Source: a bacterium
GTDB lineage: Bacteria > Patescibacteriota > Patescibacteriia > UBA9934
Assembly (NCBI GenBank): GCA_027592325.1
Contig: JAQCKO010000007.1
Span: forward strand, 1-57,296
Direction: 5' to 3'
DNA: 57,296 nucleotides
Positions 1-8,483 of this stretch are shown here, in pieces. Numbering within the stretch: the stretch's first letter is position 1; each line of letters opens with the position of its first letter. The translations under genes were made by a program, and so were the position numbers. A model generated the notes under the pieces. That model was not told where the DNA came from. It did not search any database and saw only the letters and a program-made list of their open reading frames with translations.

Positions 1-1
1 C

Positions 2-361
2 TCAAATCCAGAAATCTTCCTTCAGAGCAGCTCCCTTCACCATGTTTATCGCTATGATAGTTTGACCGAAAGTCAGCTCGCAAAGGTTGGGGAGGTGGAA
101 GCGGGTGATCGCATGCGCATCACTGTACAAGAAATCGATGAACGACGCCTCATTCCAAGCGAAGCACAAGAGGTTGGAGAAGATATGTATCGCAATATTC
201 GCTGTGAAGATGAAAGTTGCACAGGCGCAAATACGCTTCCCGTTGAGTACTACAAGGAATTTCCTTCAGGTGCAAGGTACCTTTTCCTTATTCAGCAAAT
301 AGGTGAGCTTTACGACGAGCCGGTTGCACGTTCGATTATTGAAAGCGCAACGGAACTATAA
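2..361 (+). CDS. Unknown protein, 5' end cut by window edge
   Basis: The reading frame is open from base 2, so the TTG at 62 in the ORF track is probably not the real start and the gene begins outside the window. About 119 codons are visible and end in TAA. The visible part is acidic and soluble, with two Cys in a short CEDESC stretch and no membrane segment. I do not recognise the family. It runs into a hairpin with a T tract shared with the convergent tRNA-Cys. The function cannot be stated. Confidence 0.6.
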   Translation, partial: SNPEIFLQSSSLHHVYRYDSLTESQLAKVGEVEAGDRMRITVQEIDERRLIPSEAQEVGEDMYRNIRCEDESCTGANTLPVEYYKEFPSGARYLFLIQQIGELYDEPVARSIIESATEL

Positions 362-390
362 GAAGAACGTCATCTCTCAACGAAGAAGAA

Positions 391-419
391 AAAAACAGGA
401 CAGTAGTCCTGTTTTTTTT
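391..419. terminator. Bidirectional intrinsic terminator
   Basis: An 11-bp inverted repeat (AAAAACAGGAC / GTCCTGTTTTT) with an AGTA loop has an A-rich flank on the left and a run of T on the right. It lies between the convergent edge CDS and tRNA-Cys and fits termination of both. Confidence 0.85.
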
Positions 420-493
420 GGAGGCCAGAGCGGGAATCGAACCCGCGCATCGAGGTTTTGCAGACCCCAGCGTTACCACTTCGCCATCTGGCC
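419..493 (-). tRNA. tRNA-Cys (GCA)
   Basis: The minus strand folds as a tRNA. It has a GGCCAGA acceptor stem closing with TCTGGCC, an anticodon loop CTGCAAA with anticodon GCA, a GGTTCGATTCC T-arm and an encoded CCA. A promoter with a 17-base spacer lies just upstream. Confidence 0.95.
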
Positions 494-501
494 GCGCAAA
501 G

Positions 502-530
502 AATGTAGCAGAATAGCCTCAAGAACTCAA
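502..530 (-). promoter_or_regulatory. Promoter of tRNA-Cys
   Basis: On the minus strand TTGAGT and TACATT are separated by exactly 17 bases, and the -10 ends 8 bases before the tRNA 5' end. The other tRNA promoters in the window have the same spacing. Confidence 0.7.
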
Positions 531-650
531 TATTTACCTTACCGCGTACAAGGGATACACCTGTATGGCGGACATGCACAGAGAATGGATATAGGGTAGA
601 TCGCGATGACCGGGCTCCTGACGAAGGCGTTAAATGAGCGGTTGAGGCGT

Positions 651-1037
651 TTATCTCTGTCTATTCTCTTGCAAAATACGAATAACCTGGTCCGGCGTAA
701 GCTTCGCAAGATTTTTTGGAATAATATCGCCGATAATTTCTTTTATCGGCGTTGAGAGTGTTTCTTCGATGTCTTCGCGAAGCGCTTCTGGCGCGCAAAG
801 AATCAAATACGCCATTTCCTTTGCTGCACATTCAATTCGTTTCCCAAGCTCCGCGTATAGTGTAGCGCGCGCTTGTTGCCGTTCCAGGTCACTAGCCCCT
901 TCTTTTTCGTCCACAATAATTTGATCAACCTCTACGACCGTATGTCCGTGCGCCCGTAAAAATCGGGCTTCATGATTATTTGTGAGGATAATCATCGTCG
1001 GCGCATCGTAACCACGATATTGAGACGAGAATTCCAT
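651..1037 (-). CDS. Host-attachment-protein-like (AtsC / baeRF-type) protein
   Basis: The protein is about 128 residues, taking the ATG at 1037. The longer ORF from 1160 would run through the divergent gene and its promoter. It opens with a beta strand (MIILTNNHEARFL), followed by an Arg/Glu-rich helical middle and then KEMAYLILCAPEALREDIEE and a C-terminal PKNLAKLTPDQVIRIL. This order resembles the family annotated as protein required for attachment to host cells, whose fold is related to eRF1 domain 2. The name is historical, and ribosome- or RNA-linked roles have been proposed for the fold. No signal peptide or membrane segment is seen. It is divergent from the VIT transporter with about 40 bp between the starts. 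Confidence 0.65.
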   Translation of the reverse strand: MEFSSQYRGYDAPTMIILTNNHEARFLRAHGHTVVEVDQIIVDEKEGASDLERQQARATLYAELGKRIECAAKEMAYLILCAPEALREDIEETLSTPIKEIIGDIIPKNLAKLTPDQVIRILQENRQR

Positions 1038-1062
1038 ACGAATCAAGTATAGCAGCTCATGG

Positions 1063-1068
1063 TATACT
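1063..1068 (+). promoter_or_regulatory. -10 element of the VIT gene (leaderless type)
   Basis: TATACT ends 9 bases before the ATG at 1078. A transcript starting 6-8 bases after it would carry almost no leader. The AGGAGG here lies after the ATG, so it cannot serve as a ribosome site for this start. Confidence 0.55.
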
Positions 1069-1077
1069 TTTGCTATT

Positions 1078-1590
1078 ATGATAGGAGGTTTTCGCTCATC
1101 TGTACGCGAAATAGTCTTTGGACTTGAAGACAGTCTCGTCTCTACGCTCGGCACAGTCACAGGAATTGCGGTTGGGGTAGGTGAGACATCTATTGTTATT
1201 CTTTCAGGAGTCGTTTTGATTGCGGTTGAATCTCTTTCTATGGCGGCTGGAAGTTATCTTTCCACAAAGGCCGATATTGAGGTGAATCGAACATCGAAGC
1301 GCACAACACAACGCGCAGCCACTTCTGCCGGGTATATGTGGGTTTTTTATGCGGTTGGCGGCATTGTACCGCTTGCGCCATACTTTTTTCTCAGTGTTAC
1401 TGCCGCAATTCTGCCATCGGTTCTTCTTTCTATTGTCGCGCTTGGTTTTCTCGGTATCTTTACCGCAAAGCTTTCCGGCCGCCCAATCCTTGTGTCCGCA
1501 CTAGAAATGATCGCTGTCTCGATGGCTGCTGCAGCACTAGGATTTAGCATTGGACATCTACTCGGCGGCGTTCTTGGTATTACGGTATGA
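1078..1590 (+). CDS. VIT1/CCC1-family iron/manganese transporter
   Basis: This 170-residue membrane protein begins with the family signature (VFGLEDSLVSTLGTVTG), followed by VESLSMAAGSYLSTKADIE, the conserved first and second helices of VIT1/CCC1 transporters. Four to five hydrophobic segments can be drawn at about 38-62, 85-106, 108-131 and 138-168. Known family members move Fe2+ or Mn2+ out of the cytosol. The protein is shorter than yeast CCC1 and lacks the long cytosolic metal-binding helix of plant VIT1, as do many bacterial members. The stop overlaps the start of the next gene (ATGA), so the two are probably co-expressed. Confidence 0.85.
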   Translation: MIGGFRSSVREIVFGLEDSLVSTLGTVTGIAVGVGETSIVILSGVVLIAVESLSMAAGSYLSTKADIEVNRTSKRTTQRAATSAGYMWVFYAVGGIVPLAPYFFLSVTAAILPSVLLSIVALGFLGIFTAKLSGRPILVSALEMIAVSMAAAALGFSIGHLLGGVLGITV

Positions 1591-2585
1591 GTATGTTTTT
1601 ACGAAAACCAGCCACTGTCCGCGCACCTGAATTTCCTCAGGGGCTTGATTGGATAGGGAAAAAAGCATCAATGAAAACGCTGCGCGGAAAAGTAGTACTC
1701 ATCGATTTTTGGACGTATTCTTGTGTGAATTGCATACGAACCATGCCGCATTTGGTGGAGTGGCATGAGCGTTACAAAGACGAGGGGCTTGTAATTCTTG
1801 GGATTCATACCCCAGAATTTGCTTTTGAGCGCGAGGAGGCACTTGTAACCGCGGCAATGAAACGATTTGGCATTACCTATCCTGTGGCGCTCGATAACGA
1901 TTTTCTTGTTTGGAAGTCATACGCGAACCGTTGGTGGCCAAGAAAATTTCTTGTGAATCATAAAGGTGAAATCGTTTATGACCACATAGGGGAGGGGGGA
2001 TATGTTGAAACAGAAGCTGCCATTCAGGCCGCACTTCATGAAATCGGCGCGAAGCATTTACCAGCGATTGTTGCCGATGATTCCATTGGTGGCGGTGTTT
2101 GCTATCGCACAACACCCGAGTTGTATTTAGGATTTTTGCGTGGAACATTCGGAAACCATCAAAAAATCATCCCAAATGATGAAGAAGTTTACGATGACAA
2201 AGGTAATCACGATGAAGACCATGTGTATTTGCATGGGCATTGGATGGTCGCAGGTGAGTCACTTCGCCATGAGCGCGCGCTCCCAATCCTGAATGAGTAT
2301 TTGCTTCTTCGCTATAGCGCCTTTTCGGTGAATTTGGTGATGGGCGGCACAAATGGGAAGAAAATCAAGGTTGAGCTAGAGCTCGATGGACAGCCTGTGC
2401 CGGAAGATATGGCCGGAGCAGATGTGAAAATAGAAGAAGGCCGTAGTTTTGTAGAAATTAAAGATCCGCGCATGTACCGACTGATAGATGCCGACACCTA
2501 CCACCGAGGAACCCTGAAAATTAAAACAAGTTCGCCCTATTTTGAAGCGTTTGCATTTACGTTTGGAGGGTGTAAGGGGGTATAG
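1587..2585 (+). CDS. DipZ-like thioredoxin-fold protein with C-terminal beta domain
   Basis: The 332-residue protein has an N-terminal thioredoxin/redoxin domain (about 10-170) with a Cys-Val-Asn-Cys active site at Cys46 and Cys49 in the context FWTYSCVNCIRT. This context is characteristic of the soluble part of DipZ-type proteins. The C-terminal half, containing YLGFLRGTFGN and YLHGHWMVAGESLRH, resembles the carbohydrate-binding-like domain that follows thioredoxin in DipZ. The membrane DsbD/CcdA part is missing and I see no signal peptide, so the reductant and compartment are unclear. It overlaps the VIT gene by 4 bases, which suggests coupling of metal handling and thiol redox. Confidence 0.8.
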   Translation: MSMFLRKPATVRAPEFPQGLDWIGKKASMKTLRGKVVLIDFWTYSCVNCIRTMPHLVEWHERYKDEGLVILGIHTPEFAFEREEALVTAAMKRFGITYPVALDNDFLVWKSYANRWWPRKFLVNHKGEIVYDHIGEGGYVETEAAIQAALHEIGAKHLPAIVADDSIGGGVCYRTTPELYLGFLRGTFGNHQKIIPNDEEVYDDKGNHDEDHVYLHGHWMVAGESLRHERALPILNEYLLLRYSAFSVNLVMGGTNGKKIKVELELDGQPVPEDMAGADVKIEEGRSFVEIKDPRMYRLIDADTYHRGTLKIKTSSPYFEAFAFTFGGCKGV

Positions 2586-2620
2586 CGAATATACGGCAAG
2601 ATCTGCTATGATTTTCCTGT

Positions 2621-3379
2621 ATGAATTTAGATGATTGGAAGCGTTATTTTGGAGGCGAGGATCGTGGAGACGGTGATAAGCGAGGAGCCTATGAACGCGT
2701 TGTGGAGTTTTTAGCGCCTCACAGGCAGCTCGTGAAAGAGCTTGTTGAGCTGTCTCAAATTGAAAACGGCATGCGTATTGTTGATACGGGCTGTGGTGTA
2801 GGGGCTGTAGTTAGAGAACTGATTGCTACGGGAAAAATTATAGATATCGTCGGGCTTGATTTTAATGACCTCGCCATCGCACGCGCTAAACAACGATTCC
2901 CGAACGTAGATTTTTACGTACAAGATCTCTCTATGGACAGTTGGTGGAAGAATAAAGACATTGAAGAGGGAAGCGCTGATATCGTAACTTCGTCGAATCT
3001 TTTATACGCACTTCCTGAGGTTAAATGGTATTTGAAGGGTGTACATGCACTGCTAAAAAGTGAAGGTCGGTTTGTTTTAACGAATCCAAGAGGAAAAAAA
3101 CCGGACCCAGCCCCTATCTTTAAGGAACAGGAGCGATACATGATTGAAGATGCAAGCGAGGATGAGCGGAAGCATTGGAGTGAAGTGCAGAACAATAGAG
3201 AAGTTCAACTTGTTAAGGGAATCAACCAAAACATAGCAGCTAGTTCGTCTATGCAATTTTTTGATGATGATGAGCTGTTTGCATTATTTGCTGAACACGG
3301 ATTCAGCGTAAAAGTATCGGGACCTTCTTATGAAGGATCCAATATTACAATCATGGCGACAAAACAGTCATTGAGCTAA
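2621..3379 (+). CDS. Class I SAM-dependent methyltransferase
   Basis: The protein has 252 residues. Motif I (VDTGCGVGA, residues 54-62), an acidic strand end (IVGLDFNDLAIARAK) and SADIVTSSNLLYALPEV give the Rossmann methyltransferase core, and a later FVLTNPRG strand completes it. The substrate cannot be told. The N-terminus (DDWKRYFGGEDRGDGDKRGAYERVVEFL) resembles methyltransferases acting on small molecules or lipids. A TATGAT about 12 bases before the ATG may be its -10, with no Shine-Dalgarno visible. Confidence 0.85.
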   Translation: MNLDDWKRYFGGEDRGDGDKRGAYERVVEFLAPHRQLVKELVELSQIENGMRIVDTGCGVGAVVRELIATGKIIDIVGLDFNDLAIARAKQRFPNVDFYVQDLSMDSWWKNKDIEEGSADIVTSSNLLYALPEVKWYLKGVHALLKSEGRFVLTNPRGKKPDPAPIFKEQERYMIEDASEDERKHWSEVQNNREVQLVKGINQNIAASSSMQFFDDDELFALFAEHGFSVKVSGPSYEGSNITIMATKQSLS

Positions 3380-3399
3380 GAACGTTAAGTTGATAGGAT
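3371..3399 (+). promoter_or_regulatory. Promoter of the LuxI-like gene
   Basis: TTGAGC and TAGGAT are separated by 17 bases. The -35 overlaps the end of the methyltransferase gene, so the following gene appears to be its own transcription unit. Confidence 0.5.
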
Positions 3400-3422
3400 G
3401 TCCTCACATCGAAGGAGACAAA

Positions 3423-4181
3423 ATGACCAGTGTTGTGCTGATAGAACGTGTCGGCACCGTAACGTGCCGCGCGCTAGACTTGCATGAGCTTGATAACGAC
3501 GAGGCATGGCTCGCCTACCAGAGGCTGCGTCACGATGTCTATGTGCATGTTTTGAAGTCGTTCCGCGCCTCGGAATGCCCCGACGGAATCGAAGTCGACA
3601 CCTTTGACGACTGGAGTCGGCACGTCCTATGCGTTGCCAATCTGCCGGGACCTTGCCACATTGATCCGAGGGTGCGCCCCCAGTCCCTTGGGGATGAGAT
3701 GGTCATCGGATGTGCACGCATCGTTCTTGCAGAAGACGGGCATAGCAGTCACCCTCTGATCAGCGAAGGTTCAGAGGGGTTCGGAGACGGACCGCTCGCA
3801 ATTCCATTGCACTGTCCAATCACGGGCGACGCGGTGAGGCGAGCACAGGTATGTGAGTTTTCACGCTGGATCGGTGGGGCAAGACCTCATCCTGACGGCG
3901 GAACTTTGCTTGCTGGCTCTTTCGCATTTCGTGCTGCGACAGTACTCGCTCGGCAACGTGGGCTTCAATGGATGCTCACGGCGCAGAATCACAGGAGCTG
4001 CAAGCGGCAACGAGACAATGGGTATCCGTGGCATCAGTTGGGTGAAAACTATAATTACCACAATACCCATGCGGTTGCTGCTTGGACGGACCTGCGGAAT
4101 GCTGACGAAACATGTATTCCGCTCTGGCTCAGCATCGACGGCAACCCCGTAAGTGTAGAGTCTGCGCGCGAAGGGGGCTAA
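3423..4181 (+). CDS. LuxI / N-acyl amino acid synthase-like acyltransferase (GNAT fold)
   Basis: Start chosen at 3423 because GAAGGAGA lies 5-8 bases upstream; the track start at 3390 has no such site. The 252 residues contain the acyl-homoserine-lactone-synthase order of motifs: YQRLRHDVYVHVL near the N-terminus, GIEVDTFDDWSRHV, then VIGCARIVL and VCEFSRWIGG, which matches the Glu-x-Ser-Arg motif of LuxI proteins. Related exosortase-associated acyltransferases share this pattern. The substrate is unknown and no LuxR partner is adjacent. Codons are GC-richer than the flanking genes, and the gene ends at its own hairpin, so transfer is likely. Signal synthesis is a family-based inference, not shown by the sequence. 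Confidence 0.65.
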   Translation: MTSVVLIERVGTVTCRALDLHELDNDEAWLAYQRLRHDVYVHVLKSFRASECPDGIEVDTFDDWSRHVLCVANLPGPCHIDPRVRPQSLGDEMVIGCARIVLAEDGHSSHPLISEGSEGFGDGPLAIPLHCPITGDAVRRAQVCEFSRWIGGARPHPDGGTLLAGSFAFRAATVLARQRGLQWMLTAQNHRSCKRQRDNGYPWHQLGENYNYHNTHAVAAWTDLRNADETCIPLWLSIDGNPVSVESAREGG

Positions 4182-4185
4182 ATTG

Positions 4186-4207
4186 AGGAGTCTACGGACT
4201 CCTTTTC
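4186..4207 (+). terminator. Intrinsic terminator with UACG tetraloop
   Basis: GGAGTC-TACG-GACTCC is followed by TTTTC, 5 bases after the stop of the LuxI-like gene. The C(UACG)G loop belongs to the very stable UNCG class. Confidence 0.85.
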
Positions 4208-4214
4208 TCTATGC

Positions 4215-4220
4215 TATACT
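4215..4220 (+). promoter_or_regulatory. -10 element of the histidine kinase gene
   Basis: TATACT lies 22 bases before the ATG at 4242. A GGAGG is present but ends only one base before the ATG, an unusually tight spacing, so the exact start remains uncertain. Confidence 0.5.
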
Positions 4221-4241
4221 GTTTAGAAACAGCTCGGAGGT

Positions 4242-6371
4242 ATGCAAACAGCCATTGTTTTGATCAACTTTTTTACGCTTGTTGTCGGGCTCGTTTTGAC
4301 GTTCTATGTATTTTCGCGAGGATTAAAAAATCCGTTTATTCCTGCCTTTGCGACAACAATGATTGGTATTGTTGGATGGAATCTCTGTATTTTTTTGCTC
4401 ATTGCTCACATTGGTCCAACACTGGCCCCGGGTAAGCTGGCATTTTCTTTTCTTGCGCTGATGGTTGCTGGACTTGTTTGGTTCGTTTCAGTCTATCCAA
4501 CCAAAGCAAAGCTTGGAATGGCTATTTCAATGCTTTTTGGCCTTGCCGGACTCGCCTTTTTTATTATTCCAATCACAAATTTATTCGTTACAGAAGTGGT
4601 GATTGCCCCAGAAGGGTTTATTACAGGTGATTTGCATCCAGTCCTATTCCCAGCTTGGTTCAATTTCTATTTTGGTTCGCTGCTCTTCGTCCTGATTTAT
4701 CTCTTGATTCGCACAATACTTGCAAAAGGAGTTCAAAAACTACAACTTGTTCAGGTGCTTGTTGGATTCACCCTTTTCTTGATGCCGATGGTCATAACAC
4801 AACTTGTTCTTCCTCGATTCTTTGGAGATTTTCGTTTTAATAATCTAGGGCCGGCATTTACCATGATCATGACGGCATTTTTGGCACATGCCATTATGCG
4901 GTACCGCCTTCTAGACATTCGGTGGATTGTCAGTAAAAGCCTTGGCTTCTCTCTTCTTACCGGTTTTGTTATTTGGGTCGTGGCATCTGCATCGCTACTA
5001 CTCGCAAATACGGTGAATCAAAGCGCTGCAATTTTTATCGCGGCATTTATTCTGGTGGCGATTTATCAGCCGGTGGCGAATTTTGCGAATATAATCATTA
5101 CAAAAATCGCCCATAAGGGCTCCTACGATCCCGCAGCGGCGACGAAAGAAGTATTCGATATTGTGCGAAAAGAGGGAGATCTTGCTGATTTGATGTCACA
5201 GCTCTCTGGAAAAATCAAAGGATACTTCTCAGCAGACGAAATTGCCTTCTTCGCCTTTGATGCAAAGCGCAGCGAATTGATTGAGGCGAGTGTCATCGGT
5301 TTCAAACTTTCTCTGAAAGAAGAAGCGGCAAAACTCTATAAACTTTCAGCTCGTCGAGGGGATGCCATAGTGGAAGCGGGAGAGCTTGAGTGGAAGAAAA
5401 AATTTACGCCAGAGAAACTCGCGAAATCTGATGCTGTTGATATTGAGTACCTGCATCGAATTGGGGTCGATACACTGATCCCGTGTAGCGTTGAGGGACG
5501 TTTAGTTGGGCTTATGGTCTTTGGGGACCGTCGTTATGATCGCGCCCTTCGATCTCGTGACGTTGAGTTCTTGAACCTTATTCGATCTGGAATTTCTCCG
5601 GCACTTGAAAATGCGGTGAAGTTCGCAGAAATGAAGCGTCTCTACGAACAGCTTGCTGAAGTTGATAAGGTAAAAACGCAATTCATTGATATTGTTTCGC
5701 ATCGTTTCCGTACGCCACTTTCGGCACTTCGGTGGAATCTTGAAACGGTTGCGGAAGGTTCTGAACGTCTTAGCAGTGATCTTCGGGAAATGCTCACTGA
5801 TGCGGGGAATAGAGCGAATTTTCTCTCAAGCACACTCGATGTACTCTTTGATATGTTGGCGCTTGAAAATGGCAAGTTGAGTCTTAACATCGCACAGACA
5901 TCTCTTGCATCGATTGTCGATCCGATTGTGAAGGCGCGCATTAATGAAGCGCGGGAAAAAGGGCTCGACATTCAAACAACTGTTCAAGAGGCAAAAATTG
6001 TCGCCGATGCGAAACGTCTTCGTATGGTTTTTGAAGTGCTGCTTGCAAATGCGATTGCGTATACACCCGAGGGCTCCATCAAGGTCGTCGCTGGACTGCG
6101 TGAAGACGGAAGTACCACAATTCAAGTTGAAGACACAGGGATTGGAATGACGAAACATCAGCTTGAGCGCGTATTCGAAAAATTCTTCCGTGCAAAAGAG
6201 GCAAAGCTTACCTATGCGGACGGGCAGGGAATTGAGCTGTATGTCGCGCGCGAAATTGTACGACTTCATAAGGGCGACATTTTGGTTACATCATCGAAGA
6301 AAGGATCAACCTTCACTGTTCTCATACCACCACTCAAGATGACCGATGTGAAAAAGGCGCGGATCAAGTAG
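4242..6371 (+). CDS. Orphan sensor histidine kinase (7TM-GAF-HisKA-HATPase)
   Basis: The 709 residues begin with a seven-helix membrane sensor (about 1-270, histidine kinase N-terminal 7TM type), followed by a GAF-like domain (about 300-455). A HisKA helix then carries the phospho-acceptor His487 in SHRFRTPLSAL. The ATPase domain has an N box (LLANAIAYTPEGS), a G1 box (VEDTGIGM) and an F box (FEKFFRAKE). The last glycine box reads DGQGIELYVAREI rather than GxGLGL, a partial degeneration. No response regulator lies nearby, so its partner is elsewhere. Membrane location is clear; the signal is unknown. Confidence 0.9.
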   Translation: MQTAIVLINFFTLVVGLVLTFYVFSRGLKNPFIPAFATTMIGIVGWNLCIFLLIAHIGPTLAPGKLAFSFLALMVAGLVWFVSVYPTKAKLGMAISMLFGLAGLAFFIIPITNLFVTEVVIAPEGFITGDLHPVLFPAWFNFYFGSLLFVLIYLLIRTILAKGVQKLQLVQVLVGFTLFLMPMVITQLVLPRFFGDFRFNNLGPAFTMIMTAFLAHAIMRYRLLDIRWIVSKSLGFSLLTGFVIWVVASASLLLANTVNQSAAIFIAAFILVAIYQPVANFANIIITKIAHKGSYDPAAATKEVFDIVRKEGDLADLMSQLSGKIKGYFSADEIAFFAFDAKRSELIEASVIGFKLSLKEEAAKLYKLSARRGDAIVEAGELEWKKKFTPEKLAKSDAVDIEYLHRIGVDTLIPCSVEGRLVGLMVFGDRRYDRALRSRDVEFLNLIRSGISPALENAVKFAEMKRLYEQLAEVDKVKTQFIDIVSHRFRTPLSALRWNLETVAEGSERLSSDLREMLTDAGNRANFLSSTLDVLFDMLALENGKLSLNIAQTSLASIVDPIVKARINEAREKGLDIQTTVQEAKIVADAKRLRMVFEVLLANAIAYTPEGSIKVVAGLREDGSTTIQVEDTGIGMTKHQLERVFEKFFRAKEAKLTYADGQGIELYVAREIVRLHKGDILVTSSKKGSTFTVLIPPLKMTDVKKARIK

Positions 6372-6661
6372 GAAGGGATAGGGTTAGAGGTGTGAGGTTG
6401 TAGGTTGGAGGCGTTGAAATCGTCGAAGCGGTGGTTTTTCGTCACCCCTGCGAAGGCAGGGGTCCAGCGTACACTGACGGTGATTCGATAGATTCTCTGT
6501 CAGAGCCGGGAAGGCTAGTAATCGGCTACTAGCTGCTAATAGCTGCGTAGAACGAGTAGATCTCTCGCTACGCTCGAGAATTGATGAATTCCCGAACGGA
6601 TGTGAGGAATCTATACGACTTGTATTGACTCACGCATAAATACACGCTACTCTCATACCTT
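6372..6661. repeat. Intergenic repeat mosaic (modules A, B, C, D)
   Basis: I see no gene here. In order the gap holds a GGTTAGAGG/GGTTGGAGG tract, a CCTGCGAAGGCAGG hairpin, a CTAGTAATCGGCTACTAGC tract and a TCTCTCGCTACGCTCGAGAA hairpin followed by GAATTCCCGAACGGATGTGAGG. The same modules recur in other gaps of this window in other orders and orientations. Confidence 0.7.
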
Positions 6662-7852
6662 ATGGATATGCGCGAAGTTTACGTAGATCATGCTGCGGCG
6701 GCACCTATTGATACACGAGTTGCGGCGAATATGCAGGAATTTTTAGGGGCGGCAGGAAATCCGTCCTCTTTTCATACAAAAGGGAAGGTGTTGCGTGATG
6801 CAATTGATGCAGTGCGAGCACAGGTAGCAAGCGTGATTGGTGCGCGTCCCGATGAAGTCATTTTCACCTCAGGCGGAACCGAATCTGACAATCTCGCTAT
6901 TCTGGGTACAGCCCGTCAGTATGCCGAAAAAGGGAAGCACATTATTTCGGTGAAATCTGAGCATGAAGCTGTGCTTGAAGCACTAAATCAACTGGAAAAA
7001 GAAGGATTTGAGGTCACGCTTCTTGATCCAGATGCATTTGGTGCTGTTTCTGCCGATCAGGTTATCGCTGCGCTTCGCGACAATACGATTCTCGTTTCGG
7101 TGATGCTCGCAAATAATGAAATTGGCACCATCAACCCGATTGCGGAGATTGGCCGTGCGCTCAACAGCAATAAACGCGAAAATCTTTTCCCACTTTTTCA
7201 TACTGATGCTTGCCAGGCAATTGGATCTATGGAGGTGAACATCGACGCATTACACGTTGATATGCTCACCCTTAATGCCGCAAAGATTTACGGGCCAAAG
7301 GGGATTGGAGCACTCTACACACACCGCGGAGTGAAACTCAAATCGCTGCAGTATGGAGGGTCACAAGAAAAACGCATCCGCCCCGGAACGGAGAATCTTC
7401 TCGGCATCATTGGTCTTGGTGAGGCAATTCGCCTTGCGGAAGAAGAGCGTGAAGCGTATGTTCCGCGCGTTACTGCCCTGCGCGACAAGCTTATTGCGGG
7501 TATTCAGGAACGTATTCCAAAAGTGCGGCTGAATGGGCACAGAGAGAATCGCCTGCCGAATAATGTGAATATCTCGTTCATGGACATTGAGGGAGAAGCG
7601 CTCTTGCTCTACCTCGATGCGGCGGGCATCTATGCTTCAACGGGGTCGGCTTGCACAAGCGCCTCACTCGACCCCAGCCATGTGATTCTTTCGCTTGGCG
7701 TGCCATACGAGGTCGCGCACGGGAGCATTCGCTTCAGCCTTGGACGATCGACCACGGAAGAAGATATTGACTATATCCTCGAACAACTTCCACCACTTGT
7801 GGAGAAACTTCGCAAAATTAGCCCAGTAAATGTAGACGAAAGGCACTTTTAG
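6662..7852 (+). CDS. Cysteine desulfurase (IscS/NifS family)
   Basis: This 396-residue PLP enzyme removes sulfur from cysteine and would supply the scaffold encoded two genes downstream. FTSGGTESDNLAI binds the PLP phosphate, FHTDACQAIG is conserved, and the PLP lysine lies in NAAKIYGPKGIGALY, where most relatives have Ser-x-His-Lys, a small deviation. The sulfur-carrying Cys sits in YASTGSACTSAS, the short-loop arrangement typical of IscS/NifS. An alternative ATG lies two codons in (6668). The stop is one base from the next ATG, so this starts an Fe-S assembly operon of four genes. Confidence 0.95.
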   Translation: MDMREVYVDHAAAAPIDTRVAANMQEFLGAAGNPSSFHTKGKVLRDAIDAVRAQVASVIGARPDEVIFTSGGTESDNLAILGTARQYAEKGKHIISVKSEHEAVLEALNQLEKEGFEVTLLDPDAFGAVSADQVIAALRDNTILVSVMLANNEIGTINPIAEIGRALNSNKRENLFPLFHTDACQAIGSMEVNIDALHVDMLTLNAAKIYGPKGIGALYTHRGVKLKSLQYGGSQEKRIRPGTENLLGIIGLGEAIRLAEEEREAYVPRVTALRDKLIAGIQERIPKVRLNGHRENRLPNNVNISFMDIEGEALLLYLDAAGIYASTGSACTSASLDPSHVILSLGVPYEVAHGSIRFSLGRSTTEEDIDYILEQLPPLVEKLRKISPVNVDERHF

Positions 7853-7853
7853 T

Positions 7854-8483
7854 ATGGCCATGCAAGTAACCCATATTCGATTTGCACGGGAATTACTTGA
7901 GCCCGCAAAGCCAAAGGACCTGATTGCGTATTATTCTGGCGCGACCTATCCAGATTCACGCTACTTCACAAAACTCCCGCGTGAGTGCACACATAACGGT
8001 GATGTTCCGCGCATGCCATTTAAAGGCGCGCAAAGTGATTTTGAAAAAGGCTGGGCCACGCATTTATTTTATGATGAAACGGCAGGCGATATGCTGCGCG
8101 AGATTTTCTCGATTGAAGGGAAATACACCTATATGGACGAGAACTGGCAGCTTATGACGGCGGCGAAAGCGGTCGAAAATCTGACGAGCTATCGTGAGCT
8201 TGGCGAGGATCGTGATTTGATGCAAAAAATTCGCTACACCAATTCACCCAACGGGGAAAATGTTGAAGCGTTAAAAGCGTTTTATGTAATGCAACACAAT
8301 CGGTATAACACCGATTTCATCGATCTTGATCACGTCGCCAGTTCGTGGAAACAGGCCATGGGAGAAGATATTGCACCGCTTATTAACCGAGCGCGAGAAA
8401 TGCTCGAAAACAAGGCCCTCTGTACGAAGATTGATGCGATTTATCCAGCTGTGGTACAACAAGCCTATGAGTTACAAAGCTAA
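7854..8483 (+). CDS. Unknown protein inside the Fe-S operon, phospholipase C/P1-like motifs
   Basis: The 209-residue soluble protein is not confidently recognised. AYYSGATYPDSRYFTK followed by GWATHLFYDE recalls the metal-binding His/Asp pattern of zinc-dependent phospholipase C-like proteins, where an N-terminal YPD segment and a W-x-x-H-x-x-x-D helix form part of the site. This is a weak resemblance. It lies between the desulfurase (1-base gap) and the scaffold (17-base overlap), so co-expression is near certain. A part in Fe-S delivery or repair is inferred from position only. Confidence 0.55.
   Translation: MAMQVTHIRFARELLEPAKPKDLIAYYSGATYPDSRYFTKLPRECTHNGDVPRMPFKGAQSDFEKGWATHLFYDETAGDMLREIFSIEGKYTYMDENWQLMTAAKAVENLTSYRELGEDRDLMQKIRYTNSPNGENVEALKAFYVMQHNRYNTDFIDLDHVASSWKQAMGEDIAPLINRAREMLENKALCTKIDAIYPAVVQQAYELQS

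Noticed and set aside
651-1160. Start of the host-attachment-like protein at 1160
   Set aside because: It would overlap the VIT gene start and both promoters. The ATG at 1037 avoids this and fits the family start.
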